NCBI GenBank assembly: GCA_002721545.1
Contig: PBKR01000010.1
Span: 28,713-92,712, forward strand
DNA: 64,000 bases
Direction of reading: 5' to 3'
From: Nitrosomonadaceae bacterium
GTDB lineage: Bacteria; Pseudomonadota; Gammaproteobacteria; Burkholderiales; Nitrosomonadaceae
The notes beneath the pieces are model-generated. The model had not been told where the DNA came from. It was given only the letters and a program-made list of their open reading frames with translations, and ran no database searches. Below, piece after piece: positions 1 to 9,098 of this stretch (its first letter is position 1; each line of letters starts with the position of its first letter). The position numbers and the translations under genes were made by a program.

Positions 1-467
1 CCAGCAACCCACTCAATCTGGTTTGCCGTCAGCCCTTCACGTAAAGCCTTAATAATAGGAATTCCACCAGCTACTGCTGCTTCAAATGCTACCATTACTC
101 CATTTTTTTGAGCCACAGAAAATATTTCTGTACCATGATAAGCTAGTAAGGCTTTATTAGCAGTGACTATATGCTTTCCATGCTCAATAGCTTTAAGGGT
201 CAATTCTTTTGCAGCTGCATATCCACCAATCAGCTCAACTACAATATCTATATCTGGGTGGGTAACGACATCATTTGCATCAGATGAGACTAATATATCA
301 TCACCAGCAATCTTTCGGGCTTTTTCAATATCACGGTCGGCAATGATCTTAATGATAATCTCTCTGCCAGCTCGCCGAGCGATCTCTTCTTGGTTGCGTT
401 TAAGGACAGCAAAAGTACCACCCCCTACAGTTCCTATTCCTAATAAACCTACATTAATTGGTTTCAT
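1..467 (-). CDS. hom: Homoserine dehydrogenase, N-terminal part (runs off the window)
   Basis: Oxidoreductase of the aspartate pathway that reduces aspartate semialdehyde to homoserine for threonine and methionine synthesis. I translated the minus strand from the ATG at 467. The start is MKPINVGLLGIGTVGGGT, with the glycine-rich NAD(P)-binding loop. Further in are VVELIGG and TANKALLA, both typical of this family. About 155 residues are present and the rest lies left of position 1. The gene follows alaA on the same strand with an 83-bp gap, an arrangement common in Betaproteobacteria. Aspartokinase, which feeds the same pathway, is at 57870-59105. The call is secure; the allosteric C-terminal domain cannot be judged. 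Confidence 0.95.
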   Translation of the reverse strand, partial: MKPINVGLLGIGTVGGGTFAVLKRNQEEIARRAGREIIIKIIADRDIEKARKIAGDDILVSSDANDVVTHPDIDIVVELIGGYAAAKELTLKAIEHGKHIVTANKALLAYHGTEIFSVAQKNGVMVAFEAAVAGGIPIIKALREGLTANQIEWVA

Positions 468-550
468 AATTTTTAATTTAAATATAAATAATATTTCACT
501 TATTACTTAAGGTTATAAAATATTTCTTTAATATAAATTGAAACGCTACA

Positions 551-1786
551 TCATACAAATTCAGTCCCATGACTTTTCCTATAGCGATCAAGATAACTTG
601 CAATACGCCTGATGGCCTCAGTAATATCATCGCTATTCGGAAGAAAAACAACTCGAAAATGATCTGGATTTGGCCAGTTAAACCCACTACCCTGAACTAA
701 TAAAACTTTTTCTTCAATCAATAGATTTAATATGAAATCTTGGTCATCTTTAATAGGGTATATTTTTGGATCTAAACGAGGGAATAAATACATTGCTGCT
801 TGTGGCTTAAAACAAGTAATCCCAGGTATTGCCGTTAGAAGGTTCCATGCAAGATCACGTTGCTTCATAAGCCGACCAGTAGGCATCACAAGATCATTAA
901 TACTCTGATAACCACCAAGTGCGGTCTGAATGCCAAATTGAGCTGGAACATTGGCACACAAACGCATTGAAGCAAGAATAGTTAAGCCTGTAATATAATC
1001 TTGAGCTTCCTTCTTCTTACCGGATACAATAGCCCAACCTGTACGGAATCCAGCAACACGATAATTCTTAGATAATCCGCTAAATGTTACAAAAAAAACA
1101 TCACTTGCTAAGGAAGCAATGGAAGTATGCTTAGCAGTACCATATAAGACTTTGTCATAGATTTCATCAGAATAGATAATGAGATCATACTCTCTAGCAA
1201 TATCAACAATTTCACTTAGTAATTTATTAGAGTAAATTGATCCAGTTGGATTATTAGGGTTAATAACAACTATAGCCCTTGTTTTAGAAGTTATTTTTGA
1301 TCTAATATCTTCTAAATTAGGGAACCAATCATATTCTTCCTCACACCTATAATGTTTTGCTACCCCTCCAGCTAGAGCAACTGCTGCAGTCCATAAAGGA
1401 TAATCTGGAGAAGGAATCAAAACTTCATCCCCATCATTAAGAAGTGCCTGTATGGACATAACGATTAATTCAGATACGCCATTCCCAATAAAAATATCAT
1501 CCATCTGTACATCTTGGATATGCTTTTCTTGTGCATAATGCATGATAGCTTTTCGTGCAGCAAATAAGCCTTTTGAGTCACAATATCCAGATGCGTGTGA
1601 TAAATTATGAATTACATCACTTAGAATTTCTTCTGGCGCATCAAAACCAAACGAACCAGGATTACCTATATTCAACTTAATTATATGATGACCTTCTTCC
1701 TCCATAAGTTTTGCCTGGTCATGGACTGGTCCTCGAATATCATAACAAACATTATCTAGCTTACTAGATTTTAATATTGGTCTCAT
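551..1786 (-). CDS. alaA: Alanine aminotransferase AlaA-like (class I/II PLP aminotransferase)
   Basis: A 411-residue fold-type I aminotransferase, expected to move amino groups between alanine, pyruvate and glutamate in the cytoplasm. Visible motifs are NPNNPTG at residues 176-182, SDEIYD at 206-211 and the PLP lysine in SGLSKN at about Lys240. The N-terminal pattern with IRGPV and LNIGNPG is that of the AlaA/YfbQ group. It sits upstream of hom on the same strand and is divergent from the Mth938-domain gene, a neighbourhood often seen in Betaproteobacteria. The start is the ATG at 1786. Substrate preference is inferred from family resemblance only. Confidence 0.9.
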   Translation of the reverse strand: MRPILKSSKLDNVCYDIRGPVHDQAKLMEEEGHHIIKLNIGNPGSFGFDAPEEILSDVIHNLSHASGYCDSKGLFAARKAIMHYAQEKHIQDVQMDDIFIGNGVSELIVMSIQALLNDGDEVLIPSPDYPLWTAAVALAGGVAKHYRCEEEYDWFPNLEDIRSKITSKTRAIVVINPNNPTGSIYSNKLLSEIVDIAREYDLIIYSDEIYDKVLYGTAKHTSIASLASDVFFVTFSGLSKNYRVAGFRTGWAIVSGKKKEAQDYITGLTILASMRLCANVPAQFGIQTALGGYQSINDLVMPTGRLMKQRDLAWNLLTAIPGITCFKPQAAMYLFPRLDPKIYPIKDDQDFILNLLIEEKVLLVQGSGFNWPNPDHFRVVFLPNSDDITEAIRRIASYLDRYRKSHGTEFV

Positions 1787-1979
1787 ATTTAAATAATTAA
1801 TTCTTAATCTGCAAGAAACCTACAGAGAGAACAGAGCTTATACTATAACTTAGGGGGGAAATCGATAAACCTGTTAATCTTAGAAACTACATTACCTCTA
1901 TTGATTTTTCTACTTTATTACCATATGAAAAGATATAATATTACCTGACCAAACATCCTGCTGCAAATGGAGACCCATA

Positions 1980-2348
1980 TTGAAATTACATCTTTCTAGT
2001 CCAACTGAAAAAAATATTTTTACAGGCTATGGTTCAGGCTATGTTACTGTAAACCAGAATCGCTATGAAAATAGTCTAATTGTTATGCCAAACTATATTA
2101 TGGAAGATTGGCAGGTACAAGAATTTGAACAGCTTTCAGCAAAACATTTTGAAGCTTTACTTTCAGCTAAACCAGAGATTGTGCTATTAGGTACTGGCCA
2201 AACATTACGCTTCCCACCTATAGAAATAACCAGAAAATTAATAGCTGTAAAGATTGGGGTTGAAGTAATGGATACCAATGCAGCTTGTCGCACTTATAAT
2301 ATTCTTATGCAAGAAGGTAGAAATATTGCAGCCGCGCTACTAATCTAA
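1980..2348 (+). CDS. Mth938-like domain protein (DUF498 family)
   Basis: A 122-residue protein of the Mth938/DUF498 family, related to the mitochondrial complex I assembly factor NDUFAF3. Its bacterial role is unclear. Family-like features are the GYVTVNQ segment near the start, a central EIVLLGTGQ strand-loop and the MDTNAACRTYN segment close to the C-terminus. The start is a TTG preceded by GGAG seven bases upstream. The nearby ATG at 1967 is out of frame. It is divergent from alaA, and the roughly 190 bp between them should carry both promoters. Confidence 0.82.
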   Translation: MKLHLSSPTEKNIFTGYGSGYVTVNQNRYENSLIVMPNYIMEDWQVQEFEQLSAKHFEALLSAKPEIVLLGTGQTLRFPPIEITRKLIAVKIGVEVMDTNAACRTYNILMQEGRNIAAALLI

Positions 2349-2435
2349 ATTCAAATTAAAAATAATTCTTTCAAATATTATTATTTAAATTCAGCGTAAT
2401 AAAATTTTTAACTGCGAAGTTATATTAACAACAAT

Positions 2436-2470
2436 AAAAAAACGCCCCCAGTTTTTACTGAGGGCGTTTT
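2436..2470 (-). terminator. Rho-independent terminator of urtA copy 1
   Basis: Arms at 2439-2451 and 2458-2470 form a 13-bp stem with one G-U pair in the minus-strand RNA, a 6-nt loop, and a U-run following on the minus strand. It starts about 20 nt past the urtA stop. The same hairpin follows the second urtA copy. Confidence 0.9.
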
Positions 2471-2489
2471 AATTTACTACTTTACTTAC

Positions 2490-3746
2490 TTAAGGCTTTG
2501 TTGCGAAATTATCTCGCTTATCATTACCTGCAATGTGCGGGCTCCATGGGGCTGCCTTAACAGGTCCCTTAGTCTTCCACACTACATTAAACTGGCCGTC
2601 AGAACGTACTTCTGCGACAAATACTGGTTTATGCAGATGATGATTTTTTTCATCCATCTTAATAGTAAAGCCATTTGGCGCTTTAAAAGTTTGACCGCCT
2701 ACAGCAGCAATTACTTTATCAACGTCAGTTGTCCCGGCTTGTTCTACAGCCTGCTTCCACATATGTATACCAATGTAAGTAGCTTCCATAGGATCATTGG
2801 TTACAACGCTAGAAGGGTTCGGTAGCTTAGCTTTCTTAGCCCAATCCTTATACATTTTAATAAATTTCTTGTTTTCAGGATTTTTGAGGGACTGGAAGTA
2901 ATTCCATGAAGCAAGGTGACCTACCAAAGGTTTGGTATCAACACCACGCAACTCTTCTTCACCCACTGAGAAAGCAACTACTGGAACATCTGTAGCTTTT
3001 AAACCAGCATTACCAAGCTCCTTATAGAAAGGCACGTTGGAGTCACCATTAATGGTAGAAACCACCGCAGTTCTGCCACCTTGAGAGAATTTCTTAATAT
3101 TGGCAACAATAGTTTGATAATCGCTATGTCCAAACGGAGTATATGCCTCATCGATATCCTTCTCTGCAACACCCTTAGACTTCAAGAATGCACGTAGAAT
3201 TTTATTCGTGGTACGAGGATAAACATAATCTGTTCCTAGCAATACCCAACGTTTAGCAGCACCACCATCTTCGCTCATCAGATATTCTACTGCTGGAATT
3301 GCTTGCTGATTAGGTGCAGCACCAGTATAGAACACGTTATATTCTAATTCTTCACCCTCATACTGAACTGGGTAAAAAAGTAGACCATTTAGCTCTTTAA
3401 ATACAGGTAGCACTGATTTGCGTGAAACTGATGTCCAGCAACCAAATACTACTGATACTTTATCCTGCCCTAAAAGTTGACGGGCTTTCTCAGCAAATAA
3501 TGGCCAGTTTGAAGCTGGATCTACTACTACAGCTTCTAGCTGTTTACCCAAAACTCCACCGTTAGCATTGATATCGGCGATAGTCATGAGCGCTGTTTCT
3601 TTTAATGCAGTTTCAGAAATAGCCATCGTACCTGATAAAGAATGAAGTATCCCTACCTTGATGGTATCAGCGGCGTAAGCATTTGCACCCATCACACTAA
3701 GTGATGCTGCAATTGCAAGTGATTTAACTAAGTGACGACGTTTCAT
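2490..3746 (-). CDS. urtA: Urea ABC transporter substrate-binding protein UrtA (copy 1, downstream copy)
   Basis: A 418-residue periplasmic binding protein that captures urea for the UrtBCDE importer. It has a Sec-type signal peptide (MKRRHLVKSLAIAASL, cleavage likely after AYA at residues 23-25). The mature protein starts with the family pattern DTIKVGILHSLSGTM and continues with an ANGGVLG segment. The start is an ATG with a strong GGAGGAG Shine-Dalgarno. This copy lies downstream of urtE, an unusual place, and its protein is identical to the copy at 9099-10355. It has its own promoter region and terminator. Specificity for urea rather than amides rests on family resemblance and the urtBCDE context. 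Confidence 0.93.
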   Translation of the reverse strand: MKRRHLVKSLAIAASLSVMGANAYAADTIKVGILHSLSGTMAISETALKETALMTIADINANGGVLGKQLEAVVVDPASNWPLFAEKARQLLGQDKVSVVFGCWTSVSRKSVLPVFKELNGLLFYPVQYEGEELEYNVFYTGAAPNQQAIPAVEYLMSEDGGAAKRWVLLGTDYVYPRTTNKILRAFLKSKGVAEKDIDEAYTPFGHSDYQTIVANIKKFSQGGRTAVVSTINGDSNVPFYKELGNAGLKATDVPVVAFSVGEEELRGVDTKPLVGHLASWNYFQSLKNPENKKFIKMYKDWAKKAKLPNPSSVVTNDPMEATYIGIHMWKQAVEQAGTTDVDKVIAAVGGQTFKAPNGFTIKMDEKNHHLHKPVFVAEVRSDGQFNVVWKTKGPVKAAPWSPHIAGNDKRDNFATKP

Positions 3747-3766
3747 AATGTGTTACTCCTCCCTAG

Positions 3767-3794
3767 ATTATAGTAGAACAAACTTCGTACAAAA
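3767..3794 (-). promoter_or_regulatory. Possible promoter of urtA copy 1
   Basis: On the minus strand a perfect TATAAT (3767-3772) lies 20 nt before the ATG, with a weak T-rich -35 region 16 bp upstream. The implied leader is only about 14 nt, so the real promoter may lie further up within the conserved 200-bp leader. Both repeat copies carry it. Confidence 0.35.
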
Positions 3795-3962
3795 ATCTGT
3801 AACAAACATCTAAAACTGTAATCGAATCGTAAGGTTTATGTTGCCATGTTACTTTTAATTCAGATACCAGATACAGCTCCATGGCAGCCTTACCAACCAA
3901 CACAAACAAAACATACAACAAACAAACTACTCTGTCTATACATTTGTTTAAGTAAAAATATA

Positions 3963-3997
3963 AAAAAATTAAGCTAACAATATTAGCTTAATTTTTT
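3963..3997 (-). terminator. Strong hairpin between urtE and urtA copy 1
   Basis: A 15-bp perfect stem (3963-3977 with 3983-3997), a 5-nt loop and a U-run on both strands. It lies just outside the left repeat copy and would stop transcription running from urtE toward urtA. Confidence 0.75.
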
Positions 3998-4095
3998 AAA
4001 AAAAGTTAAATACAAAATTACTACTATGGGATGTATTAAGAATATTTTTAAATACTATAGAAAGTATAATTAGAATTTATTAACAGCGCATTATA

Positions 4096-4130
4096 ATTTA
4101 AAAGAGCCTTAAAAAAATGCTCTTTTAAAT
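4096..4130 (-). terminator. Terminator of the urtBCDE operon
   Basis: A 12-bp perfect stem (4096-4107 with 4119-4130), an 11-nt loop, and U/A-rich sequence following on the minus strand. It starts about 60 nt after the urtE stop and, with the hairpin at 3963-3997, makes a double terminator. Confidence 0.75.
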
Positions 4131-4188
4131 TAAAATAAAATAGAAAATTTAAGGGATTGTCTTAAAAATAAGAAAAAATTAGCTAAGC

Positions 4189-4881
4189 TTATACTGCAAG
4201 AGCTTCTCTTATGCCATCTTTTTCCATGTCTTCACCTGAGCCGCGTTTAATAAATTCACCACGCTCCATCAATAAATACTGGTCAGCAAGAGAATGTGCA
4301 AAATCGTAATATTGTTCAACTAATAATATTGCCATGTTTCCTTCTTCAGCAAGGCTCCGAATAGCTCGCTCAATATCTTTAATAATGGATGGCTGTATTC
4401 CTTCTGTTGGTTCATCTAAAATCAAAAGTTGAGGAGAAATAGCTAAAGCACGCCCGATAGCAAGCTGTTGTTGTTGTCCGCCAGATAAATCACCACCACG
4501 ACGCTTAAGGAATTCTTTTAAAATAGGAAACATTTCATAAATACGTGGTGGCAAAGGCGTCCCAGAGGGCTTAGAAGCCAAGCCCATATTAAGATTTTCC
4601 AAAACCGTAAGGCGAGGAAAAATTTCACGTCCTTGAGGAACGTAGCCAATACCATGACGAACACGCTGATAAGAAGGAACATGAGTAATATCTTCTCCAT
4701 CAAAAGTCATAGACCCTGAAGCCGATTTTTCTATACCCATAATAGTTTTTAGCAATGTAGTTTTACCAGCTCCATTCCTACCAAGTAAACATGTAACTTC
4801 ACCAATCTTTAATTCAAAAGACAAGTCACGAAGAATATGGCTACCACCATATTTTTGATTAAGGTTTTCGACCTTTAACAT
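4189..4881 (-). CDS. urtE: Urea ABC transporter ATP-binding subunit UrtE
   Basis: One of two ATPases that power the urea importer at the inner face of the membrane. It has 230 residues. Walker A is GRNGAGKTT at 34-42, the signature is LSGGQQQ at 132-138 and Walker B is LLILDEP at 152-158. The TEGIQPSII stretch after Walker B is typical of the LivF/UrtE type. It starts 2 nt after the urtD stop, so the two are probably translationally coupled. Two hairpins follow it. Confidence 0.95.
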   Translation of the reverse strand: MLKVENLNQKYGGSHILRDLSFELKIGEVTCLLGRNGAGKTTLLKTIMGIEKSASGSMTFDGEDITHVPSYQRVRHGIGYVPQGREIFPRLTVLENLNMGLASKPSGTPLPPRIYEMFPILKEFLKRRGGDLSGGQQQQLAIGRALAISPQLLILDEPTEGIQPSIIKDIERAIRSLAEEGNMAILLVEQYYDFAHSLADQYLLMERGEFIKRGSGEDMEKDGIREALAV

Positions 4882-4883
4882 AA

Positions 4884-5702
4884 TTAGCGCCCTAAATAAA
4901 CCTCTATAACTTTCGGATCAGACTGCACAGCAGCCATCTCACCTTCACACAACAAAGAACCTTGATCAAGAACTGTAACCATACTCTTGAGTTGTGCTAC
5001 AAAATCCATATCATGTTCCACAACAACTAAAGAATGTTTACCTTTAAGAGAATTAAATAATTCACCAGTACGTTCTGTTTCATCATCTGTCATACCAGCA
5101 ACTGGCTCATCTAATAATAAGAGCTGAGGGTCTTGCATTAATAACATTCCAATTTCAAGCCATTGCTTCTGACCATGGGACAAACGCCCAGCAACCTGGT
5201 CAGCATGCTCACTAAGATTAACTGTCTTTAAAATTTCTGAAATTCGATCACGCATAACATCATCAACTACTGCAAAAAGACTAAAAAAAACAGTCTTATT
5301 TGTTTTCATTGCTAACTCAAGATTCTCAAATACTGTGTGATTTTCAAAAACAGTAGGCTTCTGAAATTTTCTACCAATTCCAATTAGAGCTATTTCTGCT
5401 TCTGATAATTTAGATAAATCAACATTATTATTAAATATGCATGTTCCTTCATCAGGTGTTGTTTTTCCAGTAATACAATCCATCATTGTTGTTTTACCAG
5501 CACCATTAGGACCAATAATACAACGTAATTCATTACGCATAAATGTCATGCTAAGATCATTAAGCGCTTTGAATCCATCAAAAGAAACAGAAATATTTGA
5601 TATCTCTAAAATTGCATCCTTATTGCTTTGCGCTGATGATGCTGAAGATGAATCTAATTCTTTCTTTTGTGCCTCTTTATTATCCATTGTCACATCACTC
5701 AT
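4884..5702 (-). CDS. urtD: Urea ABC transporter ATP-binding subunit UrtD
   Basis: The second ATPase of the urea importer (LivG/UrtD type). I chose the ATG at 5702, giving 272 residues, because it forms an ATGA overlap with the urtC stop and has GGAG seven bases upstream. A longer reading from 5801 would lie inside urtC. The Walker A motif GPNGAGKTT, an LSHGQKQW signature (Ser-Gly-Gly changed to Ser-His-Gly, as is usual in UrtD) and Walker B LLLLDEPVAG are present. The first 30 or so residues are polar and low in complexity before the ATPase fold begins. Confidence 0.94.
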   Translation of the reverse strand: MSDVTMDNKEAQKKELDSSSASSAQSNKDAILEISNISVSFDGFKALNDLSMTFMRNELRCIIGPNGAGKTTMMDCITGKTTPDEGTCIFNNNVDLSKLSEAEIALIGIGRKFQKPTVFENHTVFENLELAMKTNKTVFFSLFAVVDDVMRDRISEILKTVNLSEHADQVAGRLSHGQKQWLEIGMLLMQDPQLLLLDEPVAGMTDDETERTGELFNSLKGKHSLVVVEHDMDFVAQLKSMVTVLDQGSLLCEGEMAAVQSDPKVIEVYLGR

Positions 5703-6814
5703 CTTGTGCTCCGTGCTCGCAGTTGATGGTATAAACCTACTAATCCTTGCGGCAACAACAGGGTAACCAATACAAACAATAGCCCAAGGAAGTATAGCCA
5801 ATATTCTGGGAATGCTACAGTAAACCAGCTCTTAGATAAATTAACTACAAATGCGCCTATCGCGGGACCAATTAAAGTGCCACGTCCACCAATTGCAGCC
5901 CATATAGCTATCTCAATAGAATTAGCTGTCGCCATTTCACTAGGGTTAATAATTCCAATCTGAGGCACATAAAGAGCGCCAGCAATACCACATATAATAG
6001 CTGCAACAGTCCAAACAAATAGTTTATACCATAAAGGATTGTAACCTAAGAACATTACTCTCATTTCAGCATCTCGAATTGCAGTCAATATACGACCATA
6101 TTTTGATGTAACTAAATAACGACCAAATAAGAGAGAAAATAAAAGTGTGAATGCACTTAAAGCAAATAATGTAGCTCTCATTTCAGGAGAGGTTATATCA
6201 TAACCTAGGATTCTCTTGAAATCTGTAAATCCATTATTTCCACCAAAACCAGTACTATTCATAAAAAACAATAATAAGAATGCATATAGCATTGCTTGCG
6301 AAATAATAGCAAAATAAACACCTTTAACACGTGAGCGAAATACAAAGAAACCAAATACAAATGCTAATAACCCAGGTGCAGCCACTGCTAAAAATACTGA
6401 ATAAATAAAGCTGTCAGTAAAAGCCCAAAACCAAGGATATTCTTTCCAATCAAGAAAAACCATAAAATCGGGCAAGTGTGATTTATATACCCCATCAAGA
6501 CCAATACTTCTCATTAAATACATTCCAAAGGCATACCCACCTAATGCAAAAAATAAGCCTTGTGCCAAGGAAAGAACCCCTGCGTATCCCCAGATCAAAT
6601 CCATTGCTACAGCTACAATTGCATAGCACATTATTTTGCCAATAAGTGTCACATAAAATGTAGATACATATAGAGCATCACCTTCTTGAAACATAAGGTG
6701 ACATACTGGAACTGCCACAATGGTTAAAAGAGCAAATAGTGTTATCGCAATCCAACCTGTACGGCCAGTTGCAGAAAGAAATCGAATAATAAATGGAGTT
6801 CGTGCAGTTGACAT
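5699..6814 (-). CDS. urtC: Urea ABC transporter permease UrtC
   Basis: Inner-membrane permease (LivM type) of the urea importer, 371 residues with about nine or ten hydrophobic helices. The family-typical SLAQGLFFALGGYAFGMY segment lies in the first third. Near the C-terminus a permease-like EIAIWAAIGGRGTLIGP segment is visible, the probable contact loop for the ATPases. The start is the ATG at 6814, 8 nt after the urtB stop. Its stop overlaps the urtD start. Confidence 0.95.
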   Translation of the reverse strand: MSTARTPFIIRFLSATGRTGWIAITLFALLTIVAVPVCHLMFQEGDALYVSTFYVTLIGKIMCYAIVAVAMDLIWGYAGVLSLAQGLFFALGGYAFGMYLMRSIGLDGVYKSHLPDFMVFLDWKEYPWFWAFTDSFIYSVFLAVAAPGLLAFVFGFFVFRSRVKGVYFAIISQAMLYAFLLLFFMNSTGFGGNNGFTDFKRILGYDITSPEMRATLFALSAFTLLFSLLFGRYLVTSKYGRILTAIRDAEMRVMFLGYNPLWYKLFVWTVAAIICGIAGALYVPQIGIINPSEMATANSIEIAIWAAIGGRGTLIGPAIGAFVVNLSKSWFTVAFPEYWLYFLGLLFVLVTLLLPQGLVGLYHQLRARSTR

Positions 6815-6822
6815 AATAATTT

Positions 6823-8481
6823 TTAATCAGCAGTTCTGCCTTTGAGGGCAAATAATCCCTGTGGCCTTTTCTGAATAACAAGAATGATAATGGTGAGCAC
6901 TATAATCTTAGCAAATACTGCACCTAAACCACCCTCAACAAGTTTTGTAACTATTCCTATACCCATTGATGCCCATACGGTTCCTGCAAGCTGTCCAACA
7001 CCACCCAAAACTACCGTCATAAAGCAATCTACAATATACCCTTGTCCCATTTCTGGGCCTACATTAGCAATTTGTGATAATGCAACGCCACCCAATCCTG
7101 CAATGGCAGCCCCTAAAGCAAATGCTACTGTATCTATACGGGCTGTTGGCACCCCTACACAACCTGCCATCGAACGATTTTGAGTTACTGCACGGACAAA
7201 TAGTCCTAACCGTGTACGATTAAGTAAAACCCATACAAGGATAAGTACTAAAATTGCAAAACCAATTATTATAATTCTATTCCAAGGAAGGTTGACATTA
7301 CTCATTACCTCCACGCTTCCTGATAGCCAAGAGGGATTAGCTATTTCTTGATTAAATGTACCAAACATAACACGTATGGTTTGAATTAATATTAAAGAAA
7401 TACCCCAAGTTGTTAACAGCGTCTCAAGTGCTCTCCCATAAAGCCAACGAATTACTGTGCGCTCCATTATCACACCAACAAAAGCTGCACTTATAAATGC
7501 CACAGGAACAGCGGCAACTATATACCAGTCAAAATACTCTGCATAATTATCTCGAAAAAAATCATGAACTACAAAAGTTGCGAATGCGCCAATCATTAAT
7601 AATTCACCATGGGCCATATTAATAATACCCATAACCCCATATGTTATAGCCAGACCAAGCGCAGCCAATAAAAGAATACTACCTAAGCTTATTCCAGTAA
7701 AGATTCGTGTAACTGTCTCCCCTATCATAATTTTTGTCTCAAGAGAAGCCAAAGACTCTGCAGCCGCTGCCCGTACTGCACTATCTGGCTCCTTAGTGGA
7801 GTCCGTCATTTCTGTAAGCATTAATTTAATGTCAGGGTTATCACTCGCTCCCAAATCTTTTACAGACTTTAATCTTACAGATGCATCATCACTTTTTGCG
7901 CCAATCATAGCCTTTAGAAGTGTTATTACTCCTTTAATTTCTACATCTGATTCTTGCGCAAGAACTTTATCTAATACAGGAAGAAACGCAGCATCTGCAC
8001 CACCGGTATCCTCAATCTGCATAGCCGCCTCTAACCTTACATCGCGGCTCTTATCAAATAACTTTAATATCGACATGCTTGTATTTAAAACAACGCGCAC
8101 ACGATTATTTGGATACAACTGATCCATGTCTTCTGGTACTGGAGAAACCTCAACGCCTGTAGCAGCGTCAAATGCTTTTTCACCTTCAACGCGCAAAAGA
8201 AGCTCTCCACTATCGCCTGCAATCATCAGTCTATCTTCTGCTAGAGCGGTTAGAATTTGTATTGCCTCAGGAGTTGCCAAAAGAGTTAATTCTTTAATGG
8301 CTGTAGTCTTGGCTTTATTTCCATCACCATTTAATTGAGCCACCAACTCTGGATCTAACGGGGCTGCATTTACAGGCATAGAAAACATTGCAGCCAACCA
8401 AGGCAAAAGGAAGGCGACCCTTATAATTTTTGGAAATGAAAAATACCTGAAATTAAATCTTGTCCCTGTTTTATAAAGCAT
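6823..8481 (-). CDS. urtB: Urea ABC transporter permease UrtB
   Basis: Inner-membrane permease (LivH type). UrtB proteins carry an N-terminal signal sequence and a soluble domain before the permease. Here a hydrophobic segment ending VNAAP is followed by about 200 soluble residues, then the membrane part with GVMGIINMAHGELLMIGA. The frame stays open to 8691, but the extra residues upstream look like translated AT-rich spacer. I chose the ATG at 8481 (552 residues), which puts a plausible signal peptide near the N-terminus. The ATG at 8505 is almost as good, and neither has a clear Shine-Dalgarno. The permease call is firm; the start is not. Confidence 0.88.
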   Translation of the reverse strand: MLYKTGTRFNFRYFSFPKIIRVAFLLPWLAAMFSMPVNAAPLDPELVAQLNGDGNKAKTTAIKELTLLATPEAIQILTALAEDRLMIAGDSGELLLRVEGEKAFDAATGVEVSPVPEDMDQLYPNNRVRVVLNTSMSILKLFDKSRDVRLEAAMQIEDTGGADAAFLPVLDKVLAQESDVEIKGVITLLKAMIGAKSDDASVRLKSVKDLGASDNPDIKLMLTEMTDSTKEPDSAVRAAAAESLASLETKIMIGETVTRIFTGISLGSILLLAALGLAITYGVMGIINMAHGELLMIGAFATFVVHDFFRDNYAEYFDWYIVAAVPVAFISAAFVGVIMERTVIRWLYGRALETLLTTWGISLILIQTIRVMFGTFNQEIANPSWLSGSVEVMSNVNLPWNRIIIIGFAILVLILVWVLLNRTRLGLFVRAVTQNRSMAGCVGVPTARIDTVAFALGAAIAGLGGVALSQIANVGPEMGQGYIVDCFMTVVLGGVGQLAGTVWASMGIGIVTKLVEGGLGAVFAKIIVLTIIILVIQKRPQGLFALKGRTAD

Positions 8482-8989
8482 GGAATTAATTATACCCAAT
8501 GGCATTTTGGAAAGCCAATTAAAAATCGTCTGAATATTTAAAAATACATCTATTTTTTTAAAAAATTTATTTTTTAAAATGTATATTTCTTTTCTTAATG
8601 AATGATTACTTAATAAGCATCGAAGGGATTTAATGCAAACTACATCATCAATTCCGTGACGGACTATAGCAAGTACATTTTGTTCGGTCAACCCTAAAAT
8701 TACGGTATCTTAAAAAATATTACAACTAAACTTTAATCTTATAAAAATAAATCAATATTAATCTTTGTTCTTCCTTATACCATCTATATTTGTTTGTAGT
8801 TCTTGCTTATTAAAAAAAAAATTAAATTACTATATAAAATCTGCCTAAATTAGCTATTGAAATTTTTGATGTTCTTATATAAAAATTCAGAAAAAATAAA
8901 TTTTTTCATTCCAATATTTATATTCTCAAGCTGTCATATTAATAATATCCACCTTAAATTATATATATGATGCCCTACAAGTCGAGTAT
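8482..8989. other. AT-rich spacer between urtB and the second urtA unit
   Basis: About 500 bp without a convincing gene. The urtB frame is open up to 8691 but its composition is like spacer. Promoter signals for urtBCDE must lie here or be supplied by readthrough past the urtA terminator. I could not pick one with confidence. Confidence 0.5.
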
Positions 8990-9044
8990 TTATTTAAATT
9001 CAGCGTAATAAAATTTTTAACTGCGAAGTTATATTAACAACAAT

Positions 9045-9079
9045 AAAAAAACGCCCCCAGTTTTTACTGAGGGCGTTTT
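9045..9079 (-). terminator. Rho-independent terminator of urtA copy 2
   Basis: Same 13-bp stem and U-run as the hairpin at 2436-2470. It lies between urtA and urtB, so it should make urtA mRNA more abundant than urtBCDE mRNA, as is common for binding-protein genes. Confidence 0.9.
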
Positions 9080-9098
9080 AATTTACTACTTTACTTAC

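Larger units (their letters stand above)
2381..3945. repeat. Direct repeat copy 1 (1,565 bp, complete urtA unit)
   Basis: This stretch matches 8990-10554 at a constant offset of 6,609 bp, and I found no mismatch where I compared them. The left boundary is sharp: bases 2380 and 8989 differ. So is the right: 3946 and 10555 differ. The repeat holds the urtA terminator, the whole 418-codon gene and about 200 bp upstream of it. It has no IS-like ends or target duplication that I can see. Confidence 0.93.

Noticed and set aside
8484..8513. TTGGCT-18 bp-TATAAT as the urtBCDE promoter
   Set aside because: The predicted start would lie inside the region coding for the signal peptide, and no plausible later start keeps that peptide.
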